Below, piece after piece: positions 1 to 8,280 of a stretch of 29,933 nt of DNA (positions are counted from its first letter, which is position 1; each line of letters begins with the position of its first letter). Source of the stretch: a virus; the IMG/VR virus record IMGVR_UViG_3300025379_000050, positions 1-29,933 of that record; one strand, 5' to 3'. The notes beneath the pieces are model-generated. The model had not been told where the DNA came from, searched no databases, and worked only from the letters and a program-made list of their open reading frames with translations. The position numbers and the translations under genes are program-made.

Positions 1-574
1 GTCTAGTCATGTTGCTCATTGGACTTTGTGTATTAATGCCTTCTTTGCTTTTGTTTACAGATTTAGTAGTTGGTTTAGCATCAAATTGATAATCAATGCT
101 AGGTTTCTTTGGAACAACACGATCTAGGTATTGATTAGCATATTCTTTGCTAGCTTCTTTACCGTTATCTTCTAATTCAGGGGTGTCTAATAATGCTTTC
201 TTTTCTTCAGCATCCATTTCATTTGCGTACTTATCATTTTCTGCATTGATACTATCATTGTAATCGGTTGTAATTACACGAACTTGATTAACATTTTTAC
301 CTAGTAGTTGAGCCATTTGTTGAATCATTGGTTCAGTAGCTGGATATTTGAATTCTGCTTTGATGATTGTAACTGATTCATTTTCTAATTCAGGAAAACC
401 ATATGGATCTTTTTGCACTGGTGTAGTTTTTGGATCTTCGATTTTCACCGGATCAAATTTGTTTAAGTTATATTTGAACATGTCGAGAAAGCTCTTATCA
501 AGATCGCCGGCGATCTTAATCGTATAACGATATGTTCTAACTGATTCTGTTAAGTAATGACGAAGGCTTTTCAT
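1..574 (-). CDS. Partial T4-like phage protein with capsid-targeting-like N-terminus
   Basis: The gene starts with ATG at 574 and stays open to the left edge, giving 191 residues without a stop. The function is not recognised. The N-terminus MKSLRHYLTE|S resembles a T4 capsid-targeting sequence (short amphipathic start ending in L-x-E, the consensus cut by the gp21 prohead protease). The body is mixed alpha/beta and then becomes charged and rich in Glu, Lys and Asn, probably disordered. A GATAAATA late promoter lies 19 bases before the start, just after the small terminase gene, so late expression is expected. By inference it could be an internal head or prohead-core protein. The C-terminus is outside the window. 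Confidence 0.7.
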   Translation of the reverse strand, partial: MKSLRHYLTESVRTYRYTIKIAGDLDKSFLDMFKYNLNKFDPVKIEDPKTTPVQKDPYGFPELENESVTIIKAEFKYPATEPMIQQMAQLLGKNVNQVRVITTDYNDSINAENDKYANEMDAEEKKALLDTPELEDNGKEASKEYANQYLDRVVPKKPSIDYQFDAKPTTKSVNKSKEGINTQSPMSNMTR

Positions 575-592
575 TATTTTATTCCTATATAA

Positions 593-600
593 TATTTATC
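593..600 (-). promoter_or_regulatory. Late promoter GATAAATA for the left-edge gene
   Basis: GATAAATA on the minus strand, directly after the gp16 stop codon. It matches the T4 late promoter TATAAATA except for the first base and recurs before many late genes here. Confidence 0.65.
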
Positions 601-601
601 T

Positions 602-1084
602 TTATTGCGTTTTTTTGCTTGCCAATATGGATTTGAGTATCTCATTACGATCCAATAATGACCCTTCACCTACCGGGGTAGCTTCGATTTCTTTAGTTGA
701 ACTAGCTATTTTTTGATCCAATTGTGCTTTTTTCAACTGCAAATCAATCATTTTAAGCTTTTTGTTAAGCTTTGCAGTCTTAGCAGTAATAGCATGTCCT
801 AACATACTACTTGCTGAATTGAATATCTCACTAGCAAATCTGCTATCCACTTGCATGCCCAAGTCAAATAAATCCTTGTAACTACTTGTTGCTAAATTAG
901 CCAATTCATCCATTTCAATATCACTTGCCTCTAATCCACGAACTTGGGGTAGAGCATTTTCTATTTTTTCTAGTGTATCTAGTGCATTCATAGTTACATC
1001 TTCAGCATATTCGGGGATAGGGATTTTAAGATCCCCGATTTCTTCTTCCGGTAGCTCAAATAATTCTGCGAGTTTTTTAGTAAT
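602..1084 (-). CDS. 16: Terminase small subunit, T4 gp16-like, apparent ATT start
   Basis: Small terminase, which forms a ring that regulates genome packaging by the large subunit gp17. The reading frame is open back to a TGA at 1100-1102. The first ATG is at 991, but the codons above it encode KKLAELFELPEEEIGDLKIPIPE, which resembles the N-terminus of T4 gp16 (helical LLDISDLP region, then acidic residues). No ATG, GTG or TTG exists there. An AGGAG at 1096-1092 lies seven bases before ATT at 1084-1082, giving 160 residues, close to the 164 of T4 gp16. The middle is a coiled coil (SSMLGHAITAKTAKLNKKLK, then further Lys/Leu heptads). The homing endonuclease gene ends just upstream. Start at 991 is the alternative. 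Confidence 0.72.
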   Translation of the reverse strand: MTKKLAELFELPEEEIGDLKIPIPEYAEDVTMNALDTLEKIENALPQVRGLEASDIEMDELANLATSSYKDLFDLGMQVDSRFASEIFNSASSMLGHAITAKTAKLNKKLKMIDLQLKKAQLDQKIASSTKEIEATPVGEGSLLDRNEILKSILASKKTQ

Positions 1085-1096
1085 TTTAATTCTCCT
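1082..1096 (-). promoter_or_regulatory. Ribosome site AGGAG with ATT start codon of gp16
   Basis: Minus strand reads AGGAGAATTAAAATT. Spacing from AGGAG to ATT is seven bases, which is optimal. The earlier ATT is too close to the Shine-Dalgarno, and ATG 1103-1101 is out of frame and closes after five codons. Confidence 0.5.
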
Positions 1097-1099
1097 GTA

Positions 1100-1852
1100 T
1101 CATTTATTTAGTTTGCAATTAACACCGTGCCATCTAAAGTAATTACCTATATTTGATGACTTGTTGCAAAACTCACATATTTTTATAGAATTTATTCTAG
1201 TAATCTGTTCGGCAACCACATGCGGATTATTTTCTAAAAATTTTTTACGTTTTACACTTTGTATATATCTAGCAGTATCCGATTTCCAAAATAGTGAACT
1301 AGATTTACTTAACAATTTTTTTGTAGATTCACTAACTGTCCTATCTCTGTCAGACCAGGCTGCAATCATTTTATTTTTTGTCAATTCAGATTTTGGTATA
1401 TTTTTTGTCTTGTTGGATAATTTTTGTTTATGCTCATCAGATAATGGTTTCTTTTGCTTTCCAGTGTTAGTTTCTGTAATATTTTTAACAAACTGTTGTC
1501 TGAATAATGCGTATTCCCTAGATGAAATATTATACCTATTTTGCTTAGAACCTGCACGACACATTGACCATAAGCCAAAAATCATTTTTTTCTTAGCTGG
1601 TCCGTCAGTCATTCTAACTAATAATTTATGACAAACAAAATGTTCTCTAGCAGTTAATTTTATCCTATTTACTTTATCATTGGGATTACCATCTAACCAA
1701 CCAATTGGGCCTTCTCTAACTCTATTTTTATAAAAAGATTCGGGAATGATATGGTGATTTTCATAATACTCATTCGGTATTATTTTTCGGATTTTTGCAT
1801 GCTGTATTATTTTATAATACAAATCGGTATATTTGTTCTTGATAAATATCAT
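1100..1852 (-). CDS. Free-standing HNH homing endonuclease with NUMOD3-like helices and C-terminal zinc finger
   Basis: Predicted site-specific DNA endonuclease that spreads its own gene. The HNH core runs from NHHIIPESFY through an Asn (NRIKL) to TAREHFVCHKLLVRM. It is followed by a basic NUMOD3-like linker (SDEHKQKLSNKTK) and a C-terminal finger with CEFC and WHGVNC. It is clearly paralogous to the endonuclease at 9246-10091. An ATG at 1870 exists, but AAGGAG lies inside those first codons (1867-1862), nine bases before ATG 1852. Starting at 1852 gives MIFIKNKYTDLYY, which aligns with the paralogue's IFLQNKYTKWYY. The gene sits between gp4 and gp16 and ends about 15 bases before the gp16 start. 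Confidence 0.88.
   Translation of the reverse strand: MIFIKNKYTDLYYKIIQHAKIRKIIPNEYYENHHIIPESFYKNRVREGPIGWLDGNPNDKVNRIKLTAREHFVCHKLLVRMTDGPAKKKMIFGLWSMCRAGSKQNRYNISSREYALFRQQFVKNITETNTGKQKKPLSDEHKQKLSNKTKNIPKSELTKNKMIAAWSDRDRTVSESTKKLLSKSSSLFWKSDTARYIQSVKRKKFLENNPHVVAEQITRINSIKICEFCNKSSNIGNYFRWHGVNCKLNK
1105..1111 (-). promoter_or_regulatory. Possible late promoter variant CTAAATA before gp16
   Basis: CTAAATA on the minus strand, inside the end of the endonuclease gene, about nine bases before the gp16 Shine-Dalgarno. The same heptamer lies at equivalent positions before gp15, gp18 and the gene starting at 29389. Confidence 0.4.
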
Positions 1853-1877
1853 TGCTGATTGCTCCTTCATAGCGTTA

Positions 1878-1912
1878 GAGTAGTTGGGAACGCCAATTCC
1901 GCGAACTACACT
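1878..1912 (-). promoter_or_regulatory. Hairpin in the leader of the homing endonuclease mRNA
   Basis: GTAGTT (1880-1885) pairs with AACTAC (1904-1909), and inside it GGAA (1887-1890) pairs with TTCC (1897-1900). The structure sits between the late promoter and the endonuclease Shine-Dalgarno, which it does not cover. Confidence 0.45.
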
Positions 1913-1914
1913 AT

Positions 1915-1922
1915 TATTTATC
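1915..1922 (-). promoter_or_regulatory. Late promoter GATAAATA for endonuclease and gp16
   Basis: GATAAATA on the minus strand overlapping the gp4 stop codon (1918-1920). It would transcribe the homing endonuclease and then gp16. Confidence 0.6.
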
Positions 1923-2349
1923 TTTTTCCATTACGAAAAATATCGGTTTCACTTATAACCCTAAATGTGAAGCCATTTTGCTTACAATATAGATTTGCCG
2001 CGGCAAATTTTGCCATATTAACAATAGCATGTGCTTTATCATGTTTACTTTTCGCTTCATTAAGTGAGGTTTGTGCTTTTGGTTTCACTTCAATAACTTC
2101 AGCTTTTTGATGTCCATATTTATTTGTGTAAACGACAAAAAAATCAGGAATATAATTTGCTCTTTTACCGGTCAATGGATTTGCATATGGAATTACAATA
2201 GCTTCACTAGCCCATTTAGAAATGCTTTTATTAGTATCTAAAAAATGCATTACTTGCATTTCCCATCCACTACGATATCTAGGTAAGTGTTTACCTATAT
2301 ACTTTTCAGGTTGAGTAGGAGTGAATACACCTTGTGCAAAATTTGCCAT
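1918..2349 (-). CDS. 4: Head completion nuclease, T4 gp4 (gp50)-like
   Basis: Head-completion protein acting after DNA packaging, before tail joining. The 143 residues carry the typical TPEKYIG-like segment (QPEKYIGK), YRSGWEMQVMHFLDTN, then IPYANPLTGK, YIPDFFV and the conserved VIEVKPKAQT. The D in PDFF and E-x-K in EVK form a PD-(D/E)xK-like nuclease core seen in this family. Length is close to T4 gp4 (about 150). The start overlaps the stop of the upstream gene by one base (TAATG), implying translational coupling. Confidence 0.88.
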   Translation of the reverse strand: MANFAQGVFTPTQPEKYIGKHLPRYRSGWEMQVMHFLDTNKSISKWASEAIVIPYANPLTGKRANYIPDFFVVYTNKYGHQKAEVIEVKPKAQTSLNEAKSKHDKAHAIVNMAKFAAANLYCKQNGFTFRVISETDIFRNGKR

Positions 2350-2708
2350 TATATAACAATATTGCGCTGAACAGGTTCATTGGGTATTGGAACTACGCCA
2401 AAACCATAAAGTGCAGTTTTACTTTTTAAACTGTTTAGATAGTAAATCATAATTGCATTGGCTTCAAGTTTACTCTTACCCTTGACATAAGATAACAGTT
2501 CTAATGGATCTTGATTTGTGATCCCTGCAATTCTAAATATCATTGTTGTAAAGTTGTTAGCAACACTTATACTATTTGTGACACTATAAAAATATGATCT
2601 AACAATCTCATATCTATTTCCATCTACAACCATGCTATAGTTATAAAAACTATCAAATAATTTTACAGCATCATTAACTGTATTTGGTGTATCTATCGTA
2701 TTAGCCAT
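2349..2708 (-). CDS. Conserved T4-like phage protein, probable virion assembly role
   Basis: A 119-residue protein that I cannot assign to a T4 gene. It looks mostly helical (SFYNYSMVVDGNRYEIVRSYF, then a Leu/Lys-rich segment ending in SLKSKTALYGFG) with no signal peptide, membrane segment or catalytic motif. It lies between a gp54-like tube initiator and gp4 in one co-directional late unit, two bases after the former and overlapping the latter by one base. A role in tail or head completion is inferred from position only. Confidence 0.75.
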   Translation of the reverse strand: MANTIDTPNTVNDAVKLFDSFYNYSMVVDGNRYEIVRSYFYSVTNSISVANNFTTMIFRIAGITNQDPLELLSYVKGKSKLEANAIMIYYLNSLKSKTALYGFGVVPIPNEPVQRNIVI

Positions 2709-2709
2709 G

Positions 2710-3885
2710 TTATTTACCTATAGCTGTATTTACTGCTTTAGTAATGGCTGTGTTAGTATTTGAGACAACTTGTTGTGCAGTTGGGAAATTAAATTGTGTA
2801 TTTCTGTTTGGCGTACCTTGCAACCAATTTGTCGCAACACCTAGTGCATCACCCTTAGCAGCATTAACAATGGATGCAGGGTTTTTGAAGGTGTTCAATG
2901 TAGTACCGGCGATTTTAAGTGCACCTAAATAATTACCACTAGACAATGCATCTTGGAATCCACCAGCTGCATCTAGTAAACCACCTTGACCTAAAATAGT
3001 ACTATTGCTACCAGGTGTTGCAATAGGACTAGTAGTTGTATCATAATGACTAGAATCACCAAATCCAGTGATGATTTCAGATGGTTTTTTGCCGTCAATT
3101 GCGCCGGCATAATATTTTACTGTTTCATACTGTAATGACATTTGATGTTCCATTACGCCGTTACCTTGCGAGTAATCGTATGTATCATGCGAAAAACTTT
3201 CAATAACAGGATTAATTAATCTGTACAAAATAAAATTATGTTGATTAAAACCATATATGTTGATTGACCTAAAAAACGGGGTTTTAACTACTCCGCCTAA
3301 TTTAGAAGTTTGATACCCTGCACTGGTTAATGCTGGTTCACCTACGTATCCCCAATCATCATTACCTGATATATCAGGTTCATATATATTTCTCTGATTA
3401 ATATCTTGTGTATTGTAGTTATTGCTTAGTGATTTTAGTGCAGTATTAGATTTGTTGATAGTAGCCATTGGATCTGGCTGCTCACCATCTTTATAATAAT
3501 ATGTATAGTAGTTATGCCATAATTTTGTAATTAAACTACTATTGTCATCGTGGAATACAATATTAACCGGATCATATTTAATTTTAGTTTGTACTACACG
3601 TTTACGATTATACTGATTCATTGTATGCAGGTCAAACGTATACTTTGGTAATTGAACTGTTTTTACTGCTAAACCATAGTTTCTGTCTGTGGGCATATCA
3701 GACAAAGATCCTATCAAACTCTCATTCAAATCAAAGTAAACATGAAATAAGAATTTGTATTTTGGTGCGTATCCGTATGCATTAGTAACAAAGGTTTTAC
3801 TTGCGTGTTGATAGTCACGCAAGTAATCATTGCCAAAAAAGCCAGCAGATACGCTACTAGCGAATTCTTGAAAGAATCCCGCCAT
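2710..3885 (-). CDS. Tail tube initiator/baseplate protein, gp54-like with tail-tube fold
   Basis: 391 residues. The first half has the pattern of the T4 tail-tube fold: YKFLFHVYFDLNE, then LAVKTVQLPKYTFDLHTMNQYNRKRVVQTKIKYDPVNIVFHDD and WHNYYTYYYKDG (about residues 43-130), a beta-barrel signature shared by gp19 and gp54. A second beta region (INIYGFNQHNFILYRLINPVIESF) and a Gly/Thr/Asn-rich tail follow. It begins three bases after gp19 ends, so both are probably on one mRNA. The best guess is the platform on which the tube polymerises (gp54, possibly gp48). The exact T4 counterpart is uncertain. Confidence 0.72.
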   Translation of the reverse strand: MAGFFQEFASSVSAGFFGNDYLRDYQHASKTFVTNAYGYAPKYKFLFHVYFDLNESLIGSLSDMPTDRNYGLAVKTVQLPKYTFDLHTMNQYNRKRVVQTKIKYDPVNIVFHDDNSSLITKLWHNYYTYYYKDGEQPDPMATINKSNTALKSLSNNYNTQDINQRNIYEPDISGNDDWGYVGEPALTSAGYQTSKLGGVVKTPFFRSINIYGFNQHNFILYRLINPVIESFSHDTYDYSQGNGVMEHQMSLQYETVKYYAGAIDGKKPSEIITGFGDSSHYDTTTSPIATPGSNSTILGQGGLLDAAGGFQDALSSGNYLGALKIAGTTLNTFKNPASIVNAAKGDALGVATNWLQGTPNRNTQFNFPTAQQVVSNTNTAITKAVNTAIGK

Positions 3886-3888
3886 TTA

Positions 3889-4512
3889 TTAAATACCTGT
3901 TACTGATTGACCACCGAATGCACGACCAACAGTTGTACCAACACCTGAACCTAATGGTGATTGGATTGCGTTATCAAATCTAATTGATAATTGAATTGTA
4001 GCTGGGTCATTTGATTTGTAATCCATGTTATTATAGTTTGCTGATTTAATAAAGCAACCATATAACTCCCATGCTTCCAATACGTTAGGAAGTAATGTAC
4101 CATTTCCACCATCAAGAATTTCATAGTTGATTTGGAACTTATAGTCTTGACCAGTAGCTGCACTTGCTTGTTCAACAAAGTCAAATTGTTTCTGTAGTTG
4201 TTGACCAACTAGTTTAGAAACATTACCTGATGCATCATCACGTAAATTGATTTGTGTCTCTTGCCATGAATGCTTACCGGCTAAAAATACTTTACTATTA
4301 TAAATGTCTAATGTGATTTCTTCAAAAGATACATTAGGTCTTTGAATGTCCATTACTTGTTTAGTTAGTTCTTGTGTAGAACCACCTGTTCCAAAGTTTA
4401 AGAATAATGCTCTAAAACGATACTGTAGTTTAGGCATCAACAAACCCTGAGAACTAGGGGTGTTGTCTGAACCTACGGTCATATTGAACAGTGAATTTGA
4501 GGCTGTTGCCAT
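3889..4512 (-). CDS. 19: Tail tube protein, T4 gp19-like
   Basis: 207 residues, somewhat longer than T4 gp19 (163). The order of elements fits the tube subunit: LMPKLQYRFRALFLNFG, VMDIQRPNVSFEEITLDIYNSKVFLAGKHSWQETQINLRDD, and a C-terminal region with YGCFIKSANYNNMDYKSNDPATIQLSIRFDNA. It forms the rigid inner tube through which DNA passes. The start has a strong AAGGAG eight bases upstream. It has its own late promoter behind a terminator after gp18, which would allow high output of this abundant subunit. Confidence 0.9.
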   Translation of the reverse strand: MATASNSLFNMTVGSDNTPSSQGLLMPKLQYRFRALFLNFGTGGSTQELTKQVMDIQRPNVSFEEITLDIYNSKVFLAGKHSWQETQINLRDDASGNVSKLVGQQLQKQFDFVEQASAATGQDYKFQINYEILDGGNGTLLPNVLEAWELYGCFIKSANYNNMDYKSNDPATIQLSIRFDNAIQSPLGSGVGTTVGRAFGGQSVTGI

Positions 4513-4531
4513 TATATTGTCTCCTTAATAT

Positions 4532-4539
4532 TATTTATC
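4532..4539 (-). promoter_or_regulatory. Late promoter GATAAATA for gp19
   Basis: GATAAATA on the minus strand, 19 bases before the gp19 ATG and just after the gp18 terminator. An AAGGAG lies between it and the start. Confidence 0.7.
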
Positions 4540-4540
4540 T

Positions 4541-4566
4541 TTAAAATAAAGACCCCCTGAGGGGTC
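4541..4566 (-). terminator. Rho-independent-type terminator after gp18
   Basis: Stem GACCCC/GGGGTC with a short loop (4551-4566), followed on the minus strand by TTTATTTT. It lies six bases after the gp18 stop. Confidence 0.65.
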
Positions 4567-4571
4567 ATTTA

Positions 4572-7500
4572 TTATTTCAATGCGGCGATTCCACCTGTAT
4601 TCAATATACGTACTGGGATGTATATAAATTCAGTTGATTTCACTGGTTCAATTGCAATATCAATCCATAGCTCATTTCTATCGATACGAGCAGGAGTGTT
4701 ATTTGTATCATCACAAACTACCAAGTAATCATATAGACCACGTTTTGCAACTAAGTCGATGAATAGTGATTGAACAACACCTGTAATTTGACTACGTGTT
4801 AATGCATCATTTGGCTCGAATACGAATGGACGAGCAGCAATTTGTAGTTGATAGCGAATATAAGCTATCAATCTTCCAACGTTTGTTCTGTCCATTGCAG
4901 TATTGCTAGCAAAGCTACTCTTATTACCGTAGTTCAATAATCCAAGACCTGTGAAGTAAGCCAATGGGTTAATTTGATTTGTATACAATACATCACGTAT
5001 TGATACACGATTCTTAACAGTAATAAATTCACCAGTTGAACTATTTAAGTAACCGATGTTTGTAGCATTATCAATAGTACCACGACGTGTACCAGCAGCT
5101 GCGAACCAAGGATAAGCAACTGTGTCATTACGCAAGAATGTACGCAACATCATGTGACTCGCAGGAACAACTGCATCTGCGCCTGTCAAGTCTGTTGTAA
5201 TACCGCTTGGATAGAAAACACCTAAGTACTCATCACGTGTTACCCAACCTTCTTCGCCTGTACCTGTTGCACCTACTGCGTTAGTAGCCCAGTTAGTAAT
5301 ACTAGTAGCTTGATCGTTTAATCTCAATGGTGTATCACCAATGATGTATGAAGTATTGTTACGCTCATTGTTTAAGCCTACCATGTCTGGTTGTAACTCT
5401 GGATACCCAGGGCATGAAATTAAGTTAAAGAAGTTATCTTCTTCACGTATTGACATGTTAGTACCAATAGCAGCTCTGAGTGCCGTTACTATCATATGAC
5501 GTTGTGCCTTACGGCCCATGTATGCAGAACCATCTTCCTTCAAACCGCTAGCACTTACCCAAGTATATGAATACTGAGGTAAGCTTCCACCTGCGTTAGG
5601 ATAGTTACTTTGTGTAAAGTAATTTGTCTTAAACTCTTTAACATTATAACCTGAACGGCGTGTGTTGAATAACAACATACCCTGTGGATATAATTCTGGG
5701 TTAGGACAATCTAAATCAACATAGTTGCTTGTCAATAAACTATTGATACTTGGAATAGGATCGTTTACAGGATCTACTGTTCCTGAAGTTCCCCAACGTG
5801 CATCAGCAAATAATATACCACTTGAACTTACTTGGTCTGTGTTATCAATAGATACCCATTGATCCACACCTTGTACTTGTGTCCAACGTGATAAGTTAGG
5901 GAAGTTCTCTAAATCACTTGCATTCAACCATAGATCACCATATGACAATGGAGATCCAGTGCTTTGTGTAGTTGGTGAAGTAGTTGATATAAGAATACCA
6001 ATTGGATCAGTTGCGTTGCTACCACTAGTCTTTGGATGACCCAATGAATCATAGTTTGTATTTTTATATCCAACCCAAGTAGGTACACCTGCAACTGTCT
6101 TGTTAACCATGATATCAACTTCAGTATCAGTACTATAATACCAATATGTACCATTGACTGGATTTGCTGCAGGAGCACCTAACTCAGCAATATATGTTAA
6201 CTCAACCCAATTTGACAATGCAGTAAAATATAATGGTCTAGCATTACCTGACAAATATGATACTTGACTTAATGCACCACCGGGTGCAGCTTGTACCACC
6301 ATTCTAAGGTCATTTACACCATCTAGTCCACCTAATTGACTACCATGAATTGTTATTGTATCGCCTACTTGATAATGATGTCCAGCAGTAACTACGCTTG
6401 TAGCATCTTCAATGACATACTCACCTTTATAGTTGTGAATAGTAAATGTAGCATTTATACCTGAACCTGAACTTTCATCTTGAGTGATACCAGAGTGTCT
6501 ATAGTCAACCAATATACCTTTACGTACACCTACTGTAACTGATGTAAATCCTAATTGATTAATCAACCCGTTACTTTCACCTGCTGCAGTCAAATCACTC
6601 AAATAAATCTCACCACCTAAAGTATGAATCAATTGAATTGAACCATCAGTTGTAATTTGTGCCTTTGTATAAGGAATATTTAAAGCTCCCCAATTTAAGA
6701 CAAATGATGTTGCATCAGTTCCTGTTGTTGTTATATAATAAGGATTTGTCGTTTGATTAGTACCCGGCAAAGATACGACAACGGTCAATACATTACCTGA
6801 AGTTATTGTAGGATTGGGGGTAGAACCAGTTACAATAGTAGGTCCTGTTACCAATCTACTAAACAATGTTACACCAGCATCTGGCGTTAAACCACCGTTG
6901 GTACTATTACCTGCCATAGCAAACACACTACCTGTTGGGATAGCTTGTCCACCTGAAGAGTCTAATGTTGCAATTGCAGTCAACTCATCAGAATATTTAG
7001 ATACTGATACAGATTGGAAAGCTGCATTAGCTGCGCTATACTTAGATAATACTAAGTTCATTCCATTACCAGCAGTACTTGTCTTAATCCATACAGAACC
7101 GCTTGGTCTTGGATAATCTTGACTACTTGTCCATAATGGCATTTGCGCACTTGTACCATAGGATACATCAGGTGCAAAGTAGTTACCTGCATCAATCCCG
7201 ATATCAGATAATACTGAACCAGTACCTGCTGCAATTGTAATATAATTACCTGAACCATATTCAGAATAATACAATGACAAAACGCCAGAACTAACTTCAG
7301 CATGAATATCTGTTGCGTTCAAGCTGTTAATGATTGTAGCAAGACTACCAATTGAGGTTGATGGTGGAACTGATACTGTTAATGTATATGGTTTACCGTT
7401 ACCAACAACAGTAATCGTAAACGAACCTGTAGCTAATGGGCTATTTACAGCTGACCCTGAAACTACTGGATAATTATTTTTCCAATCTCTGCTGCCAACC

Positions 7501-8159
7501 TTTTGCCATGTGTTGTCCATTCCTTTATAAAAATAAGTTGAACTAGACAACATTCCTTGTGTGGGCAATAATGGGATAACTGCGTAGTCACCGATATTAC
7601 CTAATGTATTTGATGGGTACGGAGTACCATATAAATCAGGTCCTGACACAATACTTGCTGTATCAGTAACAACAATTGGTGTTACTGCATCAAATCTGTG
7701 CAATGTTGAATTTAATTCATAAATTCCCCATGTTGAGTTTGTTGTATCTAACCAATATGTGCTATCTGGTGGGGGTCCAATTGGACGTGAGATTTTACCA
7801 ACTAAAGCACCTAAATCAATATCAGCACGTAAAATCCAACATTGATTACTTACACCCAATAATGAATAAGCTGCCAATAAACCATATTCATTGAGTTCAT
7901 ATCCATGAATAGGTGTACCATTTGTAGTTTTATAGAAGAATGGGCTTCCGAATAAATTAACTAAATCACGTTGGCTTGTAACTTGATATAGTTTGTTTGC
8001 ATTTGCAGAGAGAGTTCCTGCGGCTATAGTAACTCCTGTTGAATCAGCTTTGTTGTTTGCTGTTGCTAATAAAAGCAGGGGTACTGAACTTGAGGCAGCT
8101 GGTAAATATTGACTCTGATCAATAATATCTACTTCTACGCCAGGTGAATTTAGTGCCAT
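4572..8159 (-). CDS. 18: Contractile tail sheath protein gp18, greatly enlarged
   Basis: Tail sheath subunit whose contraction drives the tube into the host. At 1195 residues it is nearly twice T4 gp18 (659). The N-terminal sheath part is about residues 1-115 (MALNSPGVEVDIIDQS, LYQVTSQRDLVNLFG, GLLAAYSLLGVSNQCWILRA). The C-terminal part is about 870-1195 (KAQRHMIVTALRAAIGTNMSI, then the polymerisation domain with RPFVFEPND, LWIDIAIEPVKSTEFIYIPVRI). Between them lies roughly 750 residues of insertion, rich in Ser, Thr and Gly, with recurring Y/L-W elements at about 134, 208, 355, 671 and 742, a flagellin_IN-like stretch at 243-330, and a GDTITIHGSQLGG element near 600. These are presumably displayed on the outside of the tail. 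The start follows AAAGGA. Confidence 0.93.
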   Translation of the reverse strand: MALNSPGVEVDIIDQSQYLPAASSSVPLLLLATANNKADSTGVTIAAGTLSANANKLYQVTSQRDLVNLFGSPFFYKTTNGTPIHGYELNEYGLLAAYSLLGVSNQCWILRADIDLGALVGKISRPIGPPPDSTYWLDTTNSTWGIYELNSTLHRFDAVTPIVVTDTASIVSGPDLYGTPYPSNTLGNIGDYAVIPLLPTQGMLSSSTYFYKGMDNTWQKVGSRDWKNNYPVVSGSAVNSPLATGSFTITVVGNGKPYTLTVSVPPSTSIGSLATIINSLNATDIHAEVSSGVLSLYYSEYGSGNYITIAAGTGSVLSDIGIDAGNYFAPDVSYGTSAQMPLWTSSQDYPRPSGSVWIKTSTAGNGMNLVLSKYSAANAAFQSVSVSKYSDELTAIATLDSSGGQAIPTGSVFAMAGNSTNGGLTPDAGVTLFSRLVTGPTIVTGSTPNPTITSGNVLTVVVSLPGTNQTTNPYYITTTGTDATSFVLNWGALNIPYTKAQITTDGSIQLIHTLGGEIYLSDLTAAGESNGLINQLGFTSVTVGVRKGILVDYRHSGITQDESSGSGINATFTIHNYKGEYVIEDATSVVTAGHHYQVGDTITIHGSQLGGLDGVNDLRMVVQAAPGGALSQVSYLSGNARPLYFTALSNWVELTYIAELGAPAANPVNGTYWYYSTDTEVDIMVNKTVAGVPTWVGYKNTNYDSLGHPKTSGSNATDPIGILISTTSPTTQSTGSPLSYGDLWLNASDLENFPNLSRWTQVQGVDQWVSIDNTDQVSSSGILFADARWGTSGTVDPVNDPIPSINSLLTSNYVDLDCPNPELYPQGMLLFNTRRSGYNVKEFKTNYFTQSNYPNAGGSLPQYSYTWVSASGLKEDGSAYMGRKAQRHMIVTALRAAIGTNMSIREEDNFFNLISCPGYPELQPDMVGLNNERNNTSYIIGDTPLRLNDQATSITNWATNAVGATGTGEEGWVTRDEYLGVFYPSGITTDLTGADAVVPASHMMLRTFLRNDTVAYPWFAAAGTRRGTIDNATNIGYLNSSTGEFITVKNRVSIRDVLYTNQINPLAYFTGLGLLNYGNKSSFASNTAMDRTNVGRLIAYIRYQLQIAARPFVFEPNDALTRSQITGVVQSLFIDLVAKRGLYDYLVVCDDTNNTPARIDRNELWIDIAIEPVKSTEFIYIPVRILNTGGIAALK

Positions 8160-8212
8160 TTTACATTTCCTTTAAGTTATAATTGAGAGGCTCAAACGCC
8201 TTATCATACTTA

Positions 8213-8219
8213 TATTTAG
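8213..8219 (-). promoter_or_regulatory. Possible late promoter variant CTAAATA for gp18
   Basis: CTAAATA on the minus strand, 53 bases before the gp18 start. No GATAAATA is present in this leader, so this is the best candidate, but gp18 might also be reached by read-through. Confidence 0.35.
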
Positions 8220-8272
8220 CATATCTGCTAGAAAAAGGCTGGTTATCTGAACCTTCGAAGGTTTATTTTAAT

Positions 8273-8279
8273 CTAAATA
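8273..8279 (+). promoter_or_regulatory. Possible late promoter variant CTAAATA at the zinc-ribbon gene
   Basis: CTAAATA four bases before the second ATG (8284) of the plus-strand gene. If used, the RNA would begin at or next to the start codon. Confidence 0.35.
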
Positions 8280-8280
8280 C

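Noticed and set aside
1161-1631. Plus-strand frame of 156 codons inside the endonuclease gene
   Set aside because: Antisense to a clear HNH protein; Phe/Leu/Cys-rich shadow with no ribosome site.
8251-8264. Perfect palindrome AACCTTCGAAGGTT upstream of gp18
   Set aside because: Not followed by a T-run for minus transcripts and no plus-strand gene ends there; may be a site for a regulator but nothing supports a call.
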